A stretch of 7,562 nucleotides of DNA from JBKEAJ01 sp047972135 (GTDB lineage Bacteria; Bacteroidota; Bacteroidia; Bacteroidales; Prolixibacteraceae), in NCBI GenBank assembly GCA_047972135.1, contig JBKEAJ010000059.1, forward strand, positions 1 through 7,562, in the 5' to 3' direction. Shown piece after piece: positions 1-6,147 of this stretch (the first letter of the stretch is position 1; every line of letters starts with the position of its first letter). The position numbers were made by a program, and so were the translations under genes. The notes under the pieces were generated by a model, which was not told the DNA's origin, did no database searches, and was given only the letters and a program-made list of their open reading frames with translations.

Positions 1-139
1 CCACATAAGATACATTTTGTAGTTTTATCATTGACTGAATGAGGTTAATCAAACATGAAATGCGAGCTTTATTCCAGTTAGTTACTCCTTTGAATGTTTC
101 AAATAATTTTGTACTTTTGGTATCTGTCTTGGTATTCAT
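1..139 (-). CDS. IS4-like DDE transposase, N-terminal part (runs off left edge)
   Basis: Read on the minus strand from an ATG at 139-137, a frame stays open for 46 codons to the window edge. It begins MNTKTDTKSTKLFETFKG and continues with a segment containing NWNKARISCLINLIQSMIKL. A W-N-x-A-R-(I/L) stretch followed by a hydrophobic helix resembles the start of IS4-group transposases common in Bacteroidota; that is recognition from memory, not a search. The catalytic DDE domain would lie outside the window. The ORF is too short here for a firm family call. The IS end should lie to the right of 139, in the AT-rich stretch before 262, but I cannot place its terminal inverted repeat without the other end. 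It suggests that the left flank is an insertion site. Confidence 0.5.
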   Translation of the reverse strand, partial: MNTKTDTKSTKLFETFKGVTNWNKARISCLINLIQSMIKLQNVSYV

Positions 140-261
140 TATTATGCGTTGTAGGAAACTGCAAAATACTTGAATATCAAGGCTATTTAAAAATGTCAAT
201 ACCTGATATTTCTGAACATTGATTGTTAATTATTTTTTGTCATGTACTAAACATTAATATT

Positions 262-783
262 ATGAGACAATATATTTATATTATAGTTTGTTTATTTTCT
301 TCATTTTATTGTAAAGGTCAGAAAGAAACCATTGAGTATGAACGTAAAAATCTAGTGATATTTAATTTTATTGATGATGGAGTTGAATTTTGTCAAGATA
401 AGCACCCTCTAAGCTATATGTTGACACATAATAAGTTAATTTTCTTAAAAGATAACAGATACATCGATTTTCGTCATCCTATGCAATTATCCTTTCATAA
501 AGGCATTGATACAATGAGTGTAACACTCATCTATCAAAACTATGGTAATATTTATGTAGATAATTTTAAATTTGAGAAAGGAAGTTATCAATTAATCATA
601 AATGTAAATAATTACCAAGAATATTTATTGAAAAAACAAGACATACCTAAGCAAAAAATAATTTCAAAAAATAACTATGTTTATGGAGAAAGAAAAAGGA
701 AAAACATTGAGCTGAAAAATTTGATTTTTTATAAAGTAAATTTAAATGATACAAACAATGCAAAACTCATAAAAACAGAATAA
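262..783 (+). CDS. Hypothetical secreted protein, very AT-rich
   Basis: Function not recognised. I prefer the ATG at 262 (173 aa) over the in-frame TTG at 223. The 262 start gives a clean export signal, MRQYIYIIVCLFSSFYCKGQ, with a short basic start, a hydrophobic core and a Cys near the cleavage region. The residues before that Cys (S-F-Y) fit the lipobox poorly, so signal peptidase I cleavage is as likely as lipoprotein processing. The mature part is rich in Asn, Lys, Tyr and Ile and has alternating hydrophobic segments suggesting beta-strands, plus a basic stretch (GERKRKN) near the C-terminus. Its base composition is much more AT-rich than the polysaccharide genes downstream, which suggests a separate origin. 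Lying between an IS4-like transposase and a disrupted T6SS-like gene, it could be accessory cargo. No partner or pathway can be assigned. Confidence 0.6.
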   Translation: MRQYIYIIVCLFSSFYCKGQKETIEYERKNLVIFNFIDDGVEFCQDKHPLSYMLTHNKLIFLKDNRYIDFRHPMQLSFHKGIDTMSVTLIYQNYGNIYVDNFKFEKGSYQLIINVNNYQEYLLKKQDIPKQKIISKNNYVYGERKRKNIELKNLIFYKVNLNDTNNAKLIKTE

Positions 784-787
784 TATG

Positions 788-826
788 AAACTCTAAAAAC
801 AACATTCATGTCCACATATAGAGTTT
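788..826 (+). terminator. Weak terminator-like hairpin after the secreted protein gene
   Basis: AAACTCTA at 788-795 pairs with TAGAGTTT at 819-826, an 8-bp AT-rich stem with a 23-nt loop, followed by TCTT. It starts 5 nt after the stop codon at 781-783, where a terminator would be expected. The long loop, weak stem and short T-run make this a tentative call. Confidence 0.3.
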
Positions 827-925
827 TCTTAACAAAGCTAATGCTTATAATAATTGCGATTGAAACATCTAGTGATAAAAGTGTTTTACTAATCATAATT
901 CCGAACAAATTAACAGCCTTAAACT

Positions 926-1303
926 ATGAAATCAAAAAACTACAAAGAAGTAACTAACGCCTACCTGAAATTTTCAGGATTCTTAATTGCAAGCGTATTG
1001 CTAGGTGTGCTAATATTCTTCTGCTATGTGCAAACAAATAAAGTGGAAGTGAATCGCATAGTAGAAAAGACACAAGAATACGATAAGATATACGTTCAAC
1101 AATTGGAGCTAGTAAGTAAAGTTGATACACTATTCAGTTATACAATCGGATTTAATACCAATCTGAATGATGTAGAGCTGTTAAATGCTGTCAGCTCTCG
1201 TAAACAGCAGATTTCATCTTATATGGATGGAATGAGTAGTAAGGATGTGAGATTATACCAAAAGCTGATTACAGAGTATAATGGGTTCTTAGGGAGACTG
1301 TAA
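926..1303 (+). pseudogene. tssO: Type VI secretion TssO-like inner-membrane protein, 3' end cut off by an IS256 element
   Basis: The 125-residue product has a short basic N-terminus (MKSKNYKE), one hydrophobic membrane segment at about residues 15-35, and a helical segment after it with charged heptad-like stretches (VEKTQEYDKIYVQQLELV). This layout and wording match what I remember of TssO, a single-pass inner-membrane component specific to the Bacteroidota T6SS (T6SSiii), usually around 160 residues or more. The frame ends in GFLGRL and then TAA at 1301-1303. That stop lies inside the left inverted repeat of the IS256 element (1299-1317), so the native C-terminus, perhaps 30-40 residues, is missing. 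I see no matching continuation beyond the right IS end at 2770. No other T6SS gene is in view. If correct, this tssO copy is probably non-functional. An unrelated small membrane protein remains possible. Confidence 0.55.
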
Positions 1304-1317
1304 ACTCAACTCTGTCT
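1299..1317 (+). repeat. Left terminal inverted repeat of the IS256 element
   Basis: TGTAAACTCAACTCTGTCT pairs as an inverted repeat with 2751-2769, with mismatches at positions 6 and 9 only. It supplies the TAA stop of the truncated upstream gene. Confidence 0.8.
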
Positions 1318-1332
1318 AAACTTGAAAATTTT

Positions 1333-1340
1333 TAATTTTG
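1333..1340 (+). promoter_or_regulatory. Bacteroidota -7 box (TAATTTTG) of the IS256 transposase
   Basis: TAATTTTG matches TAnnTTTG exactly and ends 5 nt before the transposase ATG at 1346. A weak -33-like TCTG lies at 1311-1314 inside the left inverted repeat, 18 nt upstream. If used, transcription would start at or beside the start codon, giving a leaderless or nearly leaderless mRNA. Confidence 0.4.
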
Positions 1341-1345
1341 CAATT

Positions 1346-2572
1346 ATGACAGAAACAAGAAAAGAAAGTGCAGAGTACATCGCCATGCGCGATTTAGCAC
1401 TATCGCAATTGAAGAGCGGTAAAAGTTTGACAGGCGAAGGAGGCGTTTTTGCGCCGATTCTCAAAGAGTTTTTAGAAAGTGCCTTAAGTGCAGAGATGGA
1501 GGCTCATCTGAGTGAACAAGAGCGCAGTAATGGTAATAAGCGCAATGGCAAGGGCGTAAAGACCATAAAAGCCTTAGATGGAGCGGTAACAATTGAAACT
1601 CCGCAGGATAGACATAGCAGTTTTGAACCTCAAATCATAAAGAAGCGTGAAACAGTTTTAGCTGATAATCTAGCTCCTAAAATTATCGGTCTTTATGGTC
1701 TGGGGATGAGCCTGCGCGACATCAGTAAGCATATAAAGGAGATGTATGATGTTGACGTGTCGGCTGCCACACTTAATGAGATAACCGACCGAGTTATTCC
1801 ACAGGTAAAAGAATGGCAGAATAGAGCATTAGACGATGTTTACCCGATAGTTTGGCTAGATGCTATGCATTATAAAGTAAGAGATGGAGGCAGAGTGGTG
1901 TCGCGAGCTGTTTACAACATCTTAGCACTCAATAAAAAAGGTTGCAAAGAACTCATCGGGATACATGTATCGGAAAGTGAAGGAGCTAACTTTTGGCTTT
2001 CGGTACTAAATGATTTGAAAAGCAGGGGTGTAAAAGATATTCTCATTGCTTGCACTGATAATCTCAAGGGTTTTTCCGAAGCCACATTGAGCATTTTCCC
2101 ACATACGGAGATACAAAAATGCATTATTCATCAAATACGCAACTCCCTCAAATATATAGCATCGAAAGACCAAAAAGACGTTATGAAAGACTTGAAGCGG
2201 GTGTACCAATCTCCTAATAAGAGTCAAGCTGAGATGGAATTACTCAGACTGGAGGAGATATGGGGCAAGAAGTATCCGGTAGTGATTTGCTCTTGGAATG
2301 AGAATTGGGATGAATTAAGCCACTACTTTGGTTATGATGAACACATTAGGAAGATTATTTATACAACCAATGTAGTTGAGGGATTTCATCGACAGGTTCG
2401 CAAAGTTACCAAAACCAAAGGTGCTTTTTCCAGCAATATGGCTTTGCTAAAACTAATTTATCTTACCGTTGAGAATATCTCAAAAAAGTGGACGCAACCA
2501 GTTCATAATTGGGGACTAACGGCTCAACAGTTGTGTATAAAGTTTGAGGGGAGATTTAACTTGGAGTTGTAA
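1346..2572 (+). CDS. IS256 family (mutator-type) transposase
   Basis: DDE transposase of 408 residues, the usual length for IS256, which moves its element by double-strand cleavage and copy-out through a circular intermediate (family knowledge). The ATG at 1346 is preferred over the in-frame TTG at 1322, which would add eight residues (MKIFNFAI) overlapping the -7 box. Visible landmarks are an N-terminal helical DNA-binding region with a basic RSNGNKRNGKG stretch near 61-70; the first catalytic Asp in VWLDAMHYKVRD (D172); the second in ACTDNLKGF (D238); the conserved C-x-x-H in KCIIHQIRNS (C259/H262); and the catalytic Glu in TTNVVEGFHRQVRK (E345). The insertion domain lies between D238 and E345. 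No frameshift or missing catalytic residue is seen, so the gene appears intact and the element may still be mobile if its ends are intact. Confidence 0.95.
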   Translation: MTETRKESAEYIAMRDLALSQLKSGKSLTGEGGVFAPILKEFLESALSAEMEAHLSEQERSNGNKRNGKGVKTIKALDGAVTIETPQDRHSSFEPQIIKKRETVLADNLAPKIIGLYGLGMSLRDISKHIKEMYDVDVSAATLNEITDRVIPQVKEWQNRALDDVYPIVWLDAMHYKVRDGGRVVSRAVYNILALNKKGCKELIGIHVSESEGANFWLSVLNDLKSRGVKDILIACTDNLKGFSEATLSIFPHTEIQKCIIHQIRNSLKYIASKDQKDVMKDLKRVYQSPNKSQAEMELLRLEEIWGKKYPVVICSWNENWDELSHYFGYDEHIRKIIYTTNVVEGFHRQVRKVTKTKGAFSSNMALLKLIYLTVENISKKWTQPVHNWGLTAQQLCIKFEGRFNLEL

Positions 2573-2710
2573 GAACCAATGACTAAAAGCAAAGAAAAGC
2601 CGTATTCAGAACCCGTCAAGGGTATATAAACGACCTGCCGCAGGCGCAACACAGGTCGCCCTTGACAGAACCTGAATACTCACTTAAATAAGCTTTTAGA
2701 AATTGGTTCT
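2572..2710 (+). repeat. 139-nt nested inverted repeat (five-stem imperfect hairpin) inside the IS
   Basis: Five complementary blocks nest in perfect order: AGAACCAAT 2572-2580 with 2702-2710; CTAAAAGC 2583-2590 with 2692-2699; GTATTCAG 2602-2609 with 2672-2679; GTCAAGGG 2615-2622 with 2659-2666; CGACCTG 2631-2637 with 2652-2658. That gives 40 perfect pairs around a 14-nt apical loop. The internal loops are nearly symmetric (2/2, 11/12, 5/5) except for an 8-nt bulge at 2623-2630. The first arm begins on the last base of the transposase stop codon. No strong U-run follows immediately, so a simple intrinsic terminator is not the best reading. It could be a structured RNA or 3' UTR, a DNA cruciform, or a captured palindromic element. 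Function unknown. Confidence 0.75.
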
Positions 2711-2750
2711 CAAAAAAAATGTATTTTTGAAGTCGAAAAGAAAAATAACC

Positions 2751-2769
2751 AGACAGAGTTTAGATTACA
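2751..2769 (-). repeat. Right terminal inverted repeat of the IS256 element
   Basis: AGACAGAGTTTAGATTACA on the plus strand is the 17/19 inverted partner of 1299-1317. The bases after it (CTCCCCTA) mirror TAGGGAG on the left side. Confidence 0.8.
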
Positions 2770-2793
2770 CTCCCCTACAAAATGATTTTATAA

Positions 2794-3168
2794 AATGAAA
2801 TTTATTTACTCTCAAGAAGAGCAGATTCTAGTCTATTTGGAACCTCATCAATTGATTCTCTCAACTTTGTTTGGCACAATATATTTGATTATGAAATTGG
2901 AGGTCCAAATTTTGTAATTAGAAATAATACATTATTTTTAGGGGGTAGAATTTAAAACTCAACTCTTATTTGTTCGTATTCACTGGATTCACTCTCTTAC
3001 ATAGATACTGTGCTATCGTATAACTCTTACGTCCCTGACTGTGGGTATCCAGGACTTTTTCTTAAAGAAGGAAGAATTTATGGTGTTTTTTATACGAATA
3101 AACTTCGTGCTTTCCATACCATTAAACCTCGCCGTAGATTTGAATTAATATCTTTTATTTTGGAATAA
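2794..3168 (+). pseudogene. Decayed gene fragment with an in-frame stop, possibly encoding tandem repeats
   Basis: One reading frame stays open from the TAA at 2791-2793 to the TAA at 3166-3168 except for a single TAA at 2953-2955. The two halves look related when translated. The first has SIDSL followed about 23 residues later by LFLGGRI; the second has SLDSL followed about 20 residues later by LFLKEGRI. Continuity of frame and motif across the stop suggests one protein with a repeated unit, broken by nonsense mutation. There is no start codon after 2793, and the 5' part appears to have been lost next to the IS256 right end. The family is not recognised. A small ATG-led ORF in another frame (from 2795) looks less protein-like. 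Moderate to low certainty. Confidence 0.45.
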
Positions 3169-3277
3169 GTTCCATATTTAGAATCAACGGTTTCTTTTTT
3201 AAGTACAATTAAGTGTCCGAGTGTTGTGAGAATTGAATAACTAGTTTGTGTGATTATCCATAATGGAATGAAAAAAC

Positions 3278-4105
3278 ATGGATTCAATAAATAGAGAAAA
3301 CTTCTCTGTTCTAATATCAGTCTATTATAAAGAAGAACCAGAATACCTAAAGGGAGCTCTTGAAAGTATATGGAACAATCAGACGATAAAACCGGCTGAA
3401 ATTGTACTTGTTAAAGATGGTCCGTTAACATCCGAACTTGATAAGGTTGTAGATGATTTCTCAAAAGAGGCTCCCTTAAAAGTATTAGCCTTAAAAGAGA
3501 ATCAAGGATTAGGTAAAGCGTTAGCTCTGGGATTGCAAGAGTGCACTAATGAACTAGTTGCACGGATGGATAGCGACGACATTGCATATCCTGACAGGTT
3601 TGAAAAGCAGATAACATTCTTCAAAGATAATATGGAGATTTCCTTATTAGGTGGACAAATAGCTGAATTTGATGGGAACAGATCTGAGATTAATGGATAT
3701 AGAAAAGTTCCACAAGACTATAGGGATATAATGCATTTTGCGACGAAACGTAATCCTATGAATCATATGACTGTAATGTTTAAGAAGTCATCAGTGCTAA
3801 ATGTAGGTAATTATCTCCCATTTAAAGGTTATGAGGACTATTTCCTATGGGTGAGAATGCTAAATAATGGATATAAAGCAGAAAACTTAAAAGACAACTT
3901 AGTTTATGCACGAATAGGAAACAATATGCTTGCACGTAGGCAGGGTGTGGTATTCTTTAAGGAAGAAATCCGTCTTCAAAAAGAATTTTTAAGTATGGGG
4001 TTTATAAACCGTATTGAATACTTCCGAAATATACTTTTGAGAGCAGTGCCTCGCTTAATGCCTATATTTATGCTTCAGATAATATACAAAACTCTTAGAA
4101 AGTAA
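3278..4105 (+). CDS. Family 2 glycosyltransferase (surface polysaccharide)
   Basis: This 275-residue protein is probably a cytoplasmic or membrane-associated enzyme that transfers a sugar from a nucleotide donor to a growing glycan. The GT-A fold is clear: the first strand FSVLISVYYKEEP (9-21), EIVLVKDGP (41-49), the stretch ENQGLGKALALGL (74-86) typical of GT2, and the metal-binding D-x-D region ARMDSDDIAYPDRF (95-108, with DSDD at 98-101). GYEDYFLWVRM (184-194) supplies the likely catalytic acidic pair E186/D187. The C-terminus is basic and hydrophobic (LPRAVPRL-like, ending YKTLRK), consistent with loose membrane attachment. It resembles AmsE/rhamnosyltransferase-like enzymes, but donor and acceptor cannot be read from sequence. 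The stop lies 5 bp before the next gene, so the two are probably cotranscribed. No convincing promoter is seen in 3169-3277. Confidence 0.9.
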   Translation: MDSINRENFSVLISVYYKEEPEYLKGALESIWNNQTIKPAEIVLVKDGPLTSELDKVVDDFSKEAPLKVLALKENQGLGKALALGLQECTNELVARMDSDDIAYPDRFEKQITFFKDNMEISLLGGQIAEFDGNRSEINGYRKVPQDYRDIMHFATKRNPMNHMTVMFKKSSVLNVGNYLPFKGYEDYFLWVRMLNNGYKAENLKDNLVYARIGNNMLARRQGVVFFKEEIRLQKEFLSMGFINRIEYFRNILLRAVPRLMPIFMLQIIYKTLRK

Positions 4106-4110
4106 CAGTT

Positions 4111-5103
4111 ATGCAAAACATCACTCTCATAGGGGCATCGGGCTTCGTTGGCACACGTCTAATAGATTTAATAAAAAATGAGTTACAGCTTAGGAACTTT
4201 GATAAGCAGCAAAGTCATTTTTTCTCGGAGATTACTAATATAGGTGATGTTCGTAATCAGGAGCAGCTAGACCAAGTATTAGAGGGGCAGGATACTGTCG
4301 TACTTCTTGCAGCTGAGCATCGGGATGATGTATCTCCCACATCATTGTATTATGATGTAAATGTTCAAGGGACGAAGAACGTATTGGAAGCAATGGATAA
4401 AAATGGAGTAAAGCGTATCATCTTCACAAGCTCTGTTGCTGTTTATGGTTTAAATAAAGAGAATCCCAACGAGCAGCACCCTGCCGACCCATTTAATCAT
4501 TATGGAAAGAGTAAGTGGCAGGCAGAAGAGGTGTTGCGAGAGTGGTACAAGAAAGACCCTGAACATCGTTCGTTAAAGATCATCCGCCCAACTGTTATAT
4601 TCGGAGAGCGCAATAGGGGTAATGTGTATAACCTTCTCAAGCAGATAGCCTCAGGTAACTTTCGGATGGTGGGGAAAGGGACTAACTACAAGTCAATGGC
4701 TTATGTTGGCAACATCGTTGCTTTCATCAGATATCTGTTGCATGAAGAGAAAACCGGCTATGAAGTGTATAATTACATTGACAAGCCAGACCTAAATATG
4801 AACGAGTTGGTAGCACAAGTGGAAGAGAGCCTTAAAAAGAATATTCCTTCTACGCATTTCCCATATTGGCTGGGGATGCTTGGCGGCTATGGCTTTGACG
4901 TACTTAGTAAAATAACAGGTAAGAAGTTTACCGTCAGTTCTGTTCGTGTCAAGAAGTTCTGCGCCACTACCCAGTTTGATGCTGCAAAAGCACATTCATC
5001 AGGCTTCAAAGCTCCATACACCCTAGCACAAGGTCTCCACCACACCCTCCACTACGAGTTTATCGAAAAAAACAAGGACGGGATAACTTTTGAGAGCGAA
5101 TAG
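4111..5103 (+). CDS. NAD-dependent epimerase/dehydratase (extended SDR), probable nucleotide- or lipid-linked sugar epimerase
   Basis: A 330-residue extended short-chain dehydrogenase/reductase. The Rossmann nucleotide-binding motif GASGFVG is at residues 8-14, an acidic residue after strand 3 is D46 in IGDVRN, and the active-site strand IIFTSSVAVYG (103-113) precedes the catalytic Y-x-x-x-K in HYGKSKWQAEE (Y131, K135). IIRPTVIFGERNRGNVYN (157-174) is the substrate-side segment typical of sugar epimerases. The likely role is converting a UDP- or undecaprenyl-linked sugar for capsule, O-antigen or exopolysaccharide assembly, in line with the glycosyltransferase 5 bp upstream. The exact substrate is not determinable. 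The last 68 bp of this gene (from 5036) recur at 6701-6768, differing there only at two synonymous positions. Confidence 0.88.
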   Translation: MQNITLIGASGFVGTRLIDLIKNELQLRNFDKQQSHFFSEITNIGDVRNQEQLDQVLEGQDTVVLLAAEHRDDVSPTSLYYDVNVQGTKNVLEAMDKNGVKRIIFTSSVAVYGLNKENPNEQHPADPFNHYGKSKWQAEEVLREWYKKDPEHRSLKIIRPTVIFGERNRGNVYNLLKQIASGNFRMVGKGTNYKSMAYVGNIVAFIRYLLHEEKTGYEVYNYIDKPDLNMNELVAQVEESLKKNIPSTHFPYWLGMLGGYGFDVLSKITGKKFTVSSVRVKKFCATTQFDAAKAHSSGFKAPYTLAQGLHHTLHYEFIEKNKDGITFESE

Positions 5104-5163
5104 CTTAATCAATGGTGAATTGTTAATGGTGAATGATTAATTCAACAATTCAATAGCAAAAAT
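5036..5163 (+). repeat. Duplicated segment, copy 1, left arm (epimerase 3' end and leader of the ORF6N gene)
   Basis: This stretch is repeated at 6701-6830. The coding part (5036-5103) is nearly identical. The leader differs by repeat-unit gains and losses: copy 1 has AATGGTGAAT twice (5111-5120 and 5125-5134) where copy 2 has it once, and copy 2 has about 16 extra bp of AT-rich repeat before TTCAATAGCAAAAAT. Confidence 0.9.
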
Positions 5164-5911
5164 GTCAGCTATTCTAAAGCAAGATAATATTGGGAAACGA
5201 ATATTTACAATTCGTGGCTTACAAGTTATGTTGGATAGTGATTTAGCAGATTTGTATGGGGTAGAAACAAAGGTGTTTAATCAAGCCGTGACTAGGAATA
5301 TAGAGCGCTTCCCTAACGAGTTCAGATTTCAGCTTACAAATGAAGAATGGATAAACTTGAGGTCACAAATCGTGACCTCAAGTTTGCATGGAGGAAGAAG
5401 ATATGCTCCATATGTATTCACCGAACAAGGAGTATCAATGCTTTCGGCAGTGCTTCGTAGTCAGACGGCAATAAATGTAAGTATTGCTATTATGAATGCA
5501 TTTGTAGAGATGCGTAAATTCATAGCTACCAACGCTGCCCTATTTCAACGACTTGATAATGTTGAAAAAAAGCAAATAGAAGCTGACAAGAATTTTGATA
5601 GGCTATTTGCCGCTCTTGAATCTAAGAACCATCAACCGAAACAAGGTATATTTTTTAATGGTGAAGTATATGATGCTTATACTCTTGTGTCTGATATTAT
5701 TCGGAGTGCACATAAATCATTAATACTGATTGATAATTATATTGATGACACCGTGCTGACATTGTTTACCAAAAGAGCTGACAATGTGAGAGCTACCATT
5801 TATACCAAAAATATCAGCAAACAGCTAAAACTAGATTTAGAAAAGCATAATACACAATATTCTGAGATTAAGTTGAAGGTCTTTATGAATGCTCATGAGT
5901 TGATTTGCTGA
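5162..5911 (+). CDS. ORF6N-domain protein, C-terminally truncated
   Basis: A 249-residue protein with an N-terminal ORF6N (KilA-N-related, phage-type DNA-binding) domain at about residues 10-100. Signature stretches are IFTIRGLQVMLDSDLADLYG, NIERFPNEFRFQLT, GGRRYAPYVFTEQGVSML and the following Ala/Ile-rich helix. A coiled-coil-like linker with KKQIEADKNFDRLF follows near 135-148. The C-terminal part (162-243) has GIFFNGEVYDAYTLVSDII and LIDNYIDDTVLTL. From memory, relatives continue here with an HDRFLIID segment and a GASLKDLG-type tail resembling a phospholipase-D-like fold. This one stops at NAHELIC just where that segment should begin, so about 40 residues appear lost. The same end is present in the remnant at 6824-6929, so truncation predates the duplication. 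A perfect 13-bp inverted repeat lies inside the coding region. Probably a phage- or mobile-element-derived gene; role unknown. Confidence 0.85.
   Translation: MSAILKQDNIGKRIFTIRGLQVMLDSDLADLYGVETKVFNQAVTRNIERFPNEFRFQLTNEEWINLRSQIVTSSLHGGRRYAPYVFTEQGVSMLSAVLRSQTAINVSIAIMNAFVEMRKFIATNAALFQRLDNVEKKQIEADKNFDRLFAALESKNHQPKQGIFFNGEVYDAYTLVSDIIRSAHKSLILIDNYIDDTVLTLFTKRADNVRATIYTKNISKQLKLDLEKHNTQYSEIKLKVFMNAHELIC
5354..5384 (+). repeat. Perfect 13-bp inverted repeat within the ORF6N coding region
   Basis: AACTTGAGGTCAC (5354-5366) and GTGACCTCAAGTT (5372-5384) are exact reverse complements separated by 5 nt. They cover codons 65-75 (NLRSQIVTSSL). The dyad could form an mRNA hairpin or be bound by a dimeric protein, possibly the ORF6N product itself; that role is speculation. 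Confidence 0.7.
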
Positions 5912-5995
5912 TGTGGTTTTCTCAATTGACAATTGAGAACTGAAAATGAAAAACCGCTGGATGTTGGACAATAGATATTAGACAATAGACAAATG

Positions 5996-6044
5996 AAACA
6001 GCCGATTCGGTGGGCAGTGCTTAGTGTTCAGGGGTCGGCTGTTT
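5996..6044 (+). terminator. Spacer hairpin, copy 1 (terminator-like)
   Basis: AAACAGCCGA (5996-6005) pairs with TCGGCTGTTT (6035-6044), a 10-bp stem with a 29-nt loop followed by T-G-C-T-T. It lies 84 nt after the ORF6N stop. The A-tract before and T-tract after allow it to act in both directions. The long loop is atypical of an intrinsic terminator, so another RNA role is possible. Copy 2 keeps the stem. Confidence 0.45.
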
Positions 6045-6074
6045 TGCTTACAGCCTAAAGCCTACAGCATTTTT

Positions 6075-6135
6075 AAACCCTAACCCTAAACCCTAAACAA
6101 TTAAACAAATAAACAGTTCAACAAATCAGCGCTTC
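6075..6135 (+). repeat. CCCTAAA repeats followed by 16-bp AT-rich tandem repeats, copy 1
   Basis: Three telomere-like units, CCCTAA/CCCTAAA/CCCTAAA, occupy about 6075-6098. A 16-bp unit AACAAATAAACAGTTC (6104-6119) follows, with a degenerate second unit (6120-6135). Copy 2 has two CCCTAAA units and three of the 16-bp units. No function can be assigned; unit number differs between the copies, as expected for slipped-strand changes. Confidence 0.7.
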
Positions 6136-6147
6136 AACAAAAAGCAT

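Larger units (their letters stand above)
1299..2769 (+). mobile_element. IS256-family insertion sequence (about 1.47 kb)
   Basis: A mutator-type transposase gene (1346-2572) sits between a left inverted repeat (TGTAAACTCAACTCTGTCT, 1299-1317) and its inverted partner at 2751-2769, identical at 17 of 19 positions. Similarity continues slightly outward: TAGGGAG lies just before the left repeat and, read inverted, TAGGGGAG lies just after the right one. The true ends may therefore be 5-8 bp further out on each side. I find no 8-9-bp direct target duplication at either candidate boundary, and the disrupted gene on the left does not resume on the right. This suggests that one flank was deleted or rearranged after insertion. 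Between the transposase stop and the right repeat lies a 139-nt nested inverted repeat, described separately. Confidence 0.85.

Noticed and set aside
89..119. TTTG-N19-TACTTTTG, a perfect-looking Bacteroidota promoter on the plus strand
   Set aside because: It lies within the coding region of the minus-strand transposase and well over 100 nt before the first plus-strand gene. In AT-rich DNA the pattern can arise by chance.
808..957. Plus-strand ORF of 49 codons starting MSTYRVFLTKLM
   Set aside because: It overlaps the start of the tssO-like gene in another frame and has no recognisable features beyond a short hydrophobic stretch.
1912..2227. Two minus-strand ORFs of about 70 codons
   Set aside because: They are antisense to the clearly coding IS256 transposase and look like shadows of it.
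2572..2710. Integron attC site as an explanation of the long hairpin
   Set aside because: The ends do not fit the RYYYAAC/GTTRRRY core sites, and there is no integrase or cassette array.
2795..2920. ATG-led plus-strand ORF beginning MKFIYSQEEQ (about 41 codons)
   Set aside because: It overlaps the pseudogene frame, which has better protein-like character and an internal repeat that this frame lacks.
3242..3248. TAGTTTG as a -7 box for the glycosyltransferase gene
   Set aside because: It is one base short of TAnnTTTG and has no -33 element at suitable spacing.
3090..3287. Minus-strand ORF of 65 codons
   Set aside because: It covers the pseudogene tail and the glycosyltransferase leader, with no recognisable motif and no supporting neighbours.
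4792..4995. Minus-strand ORF of 67 codons
   Set aside because: It is antisense to the C-terminal part of the epimerase, which is well supported.
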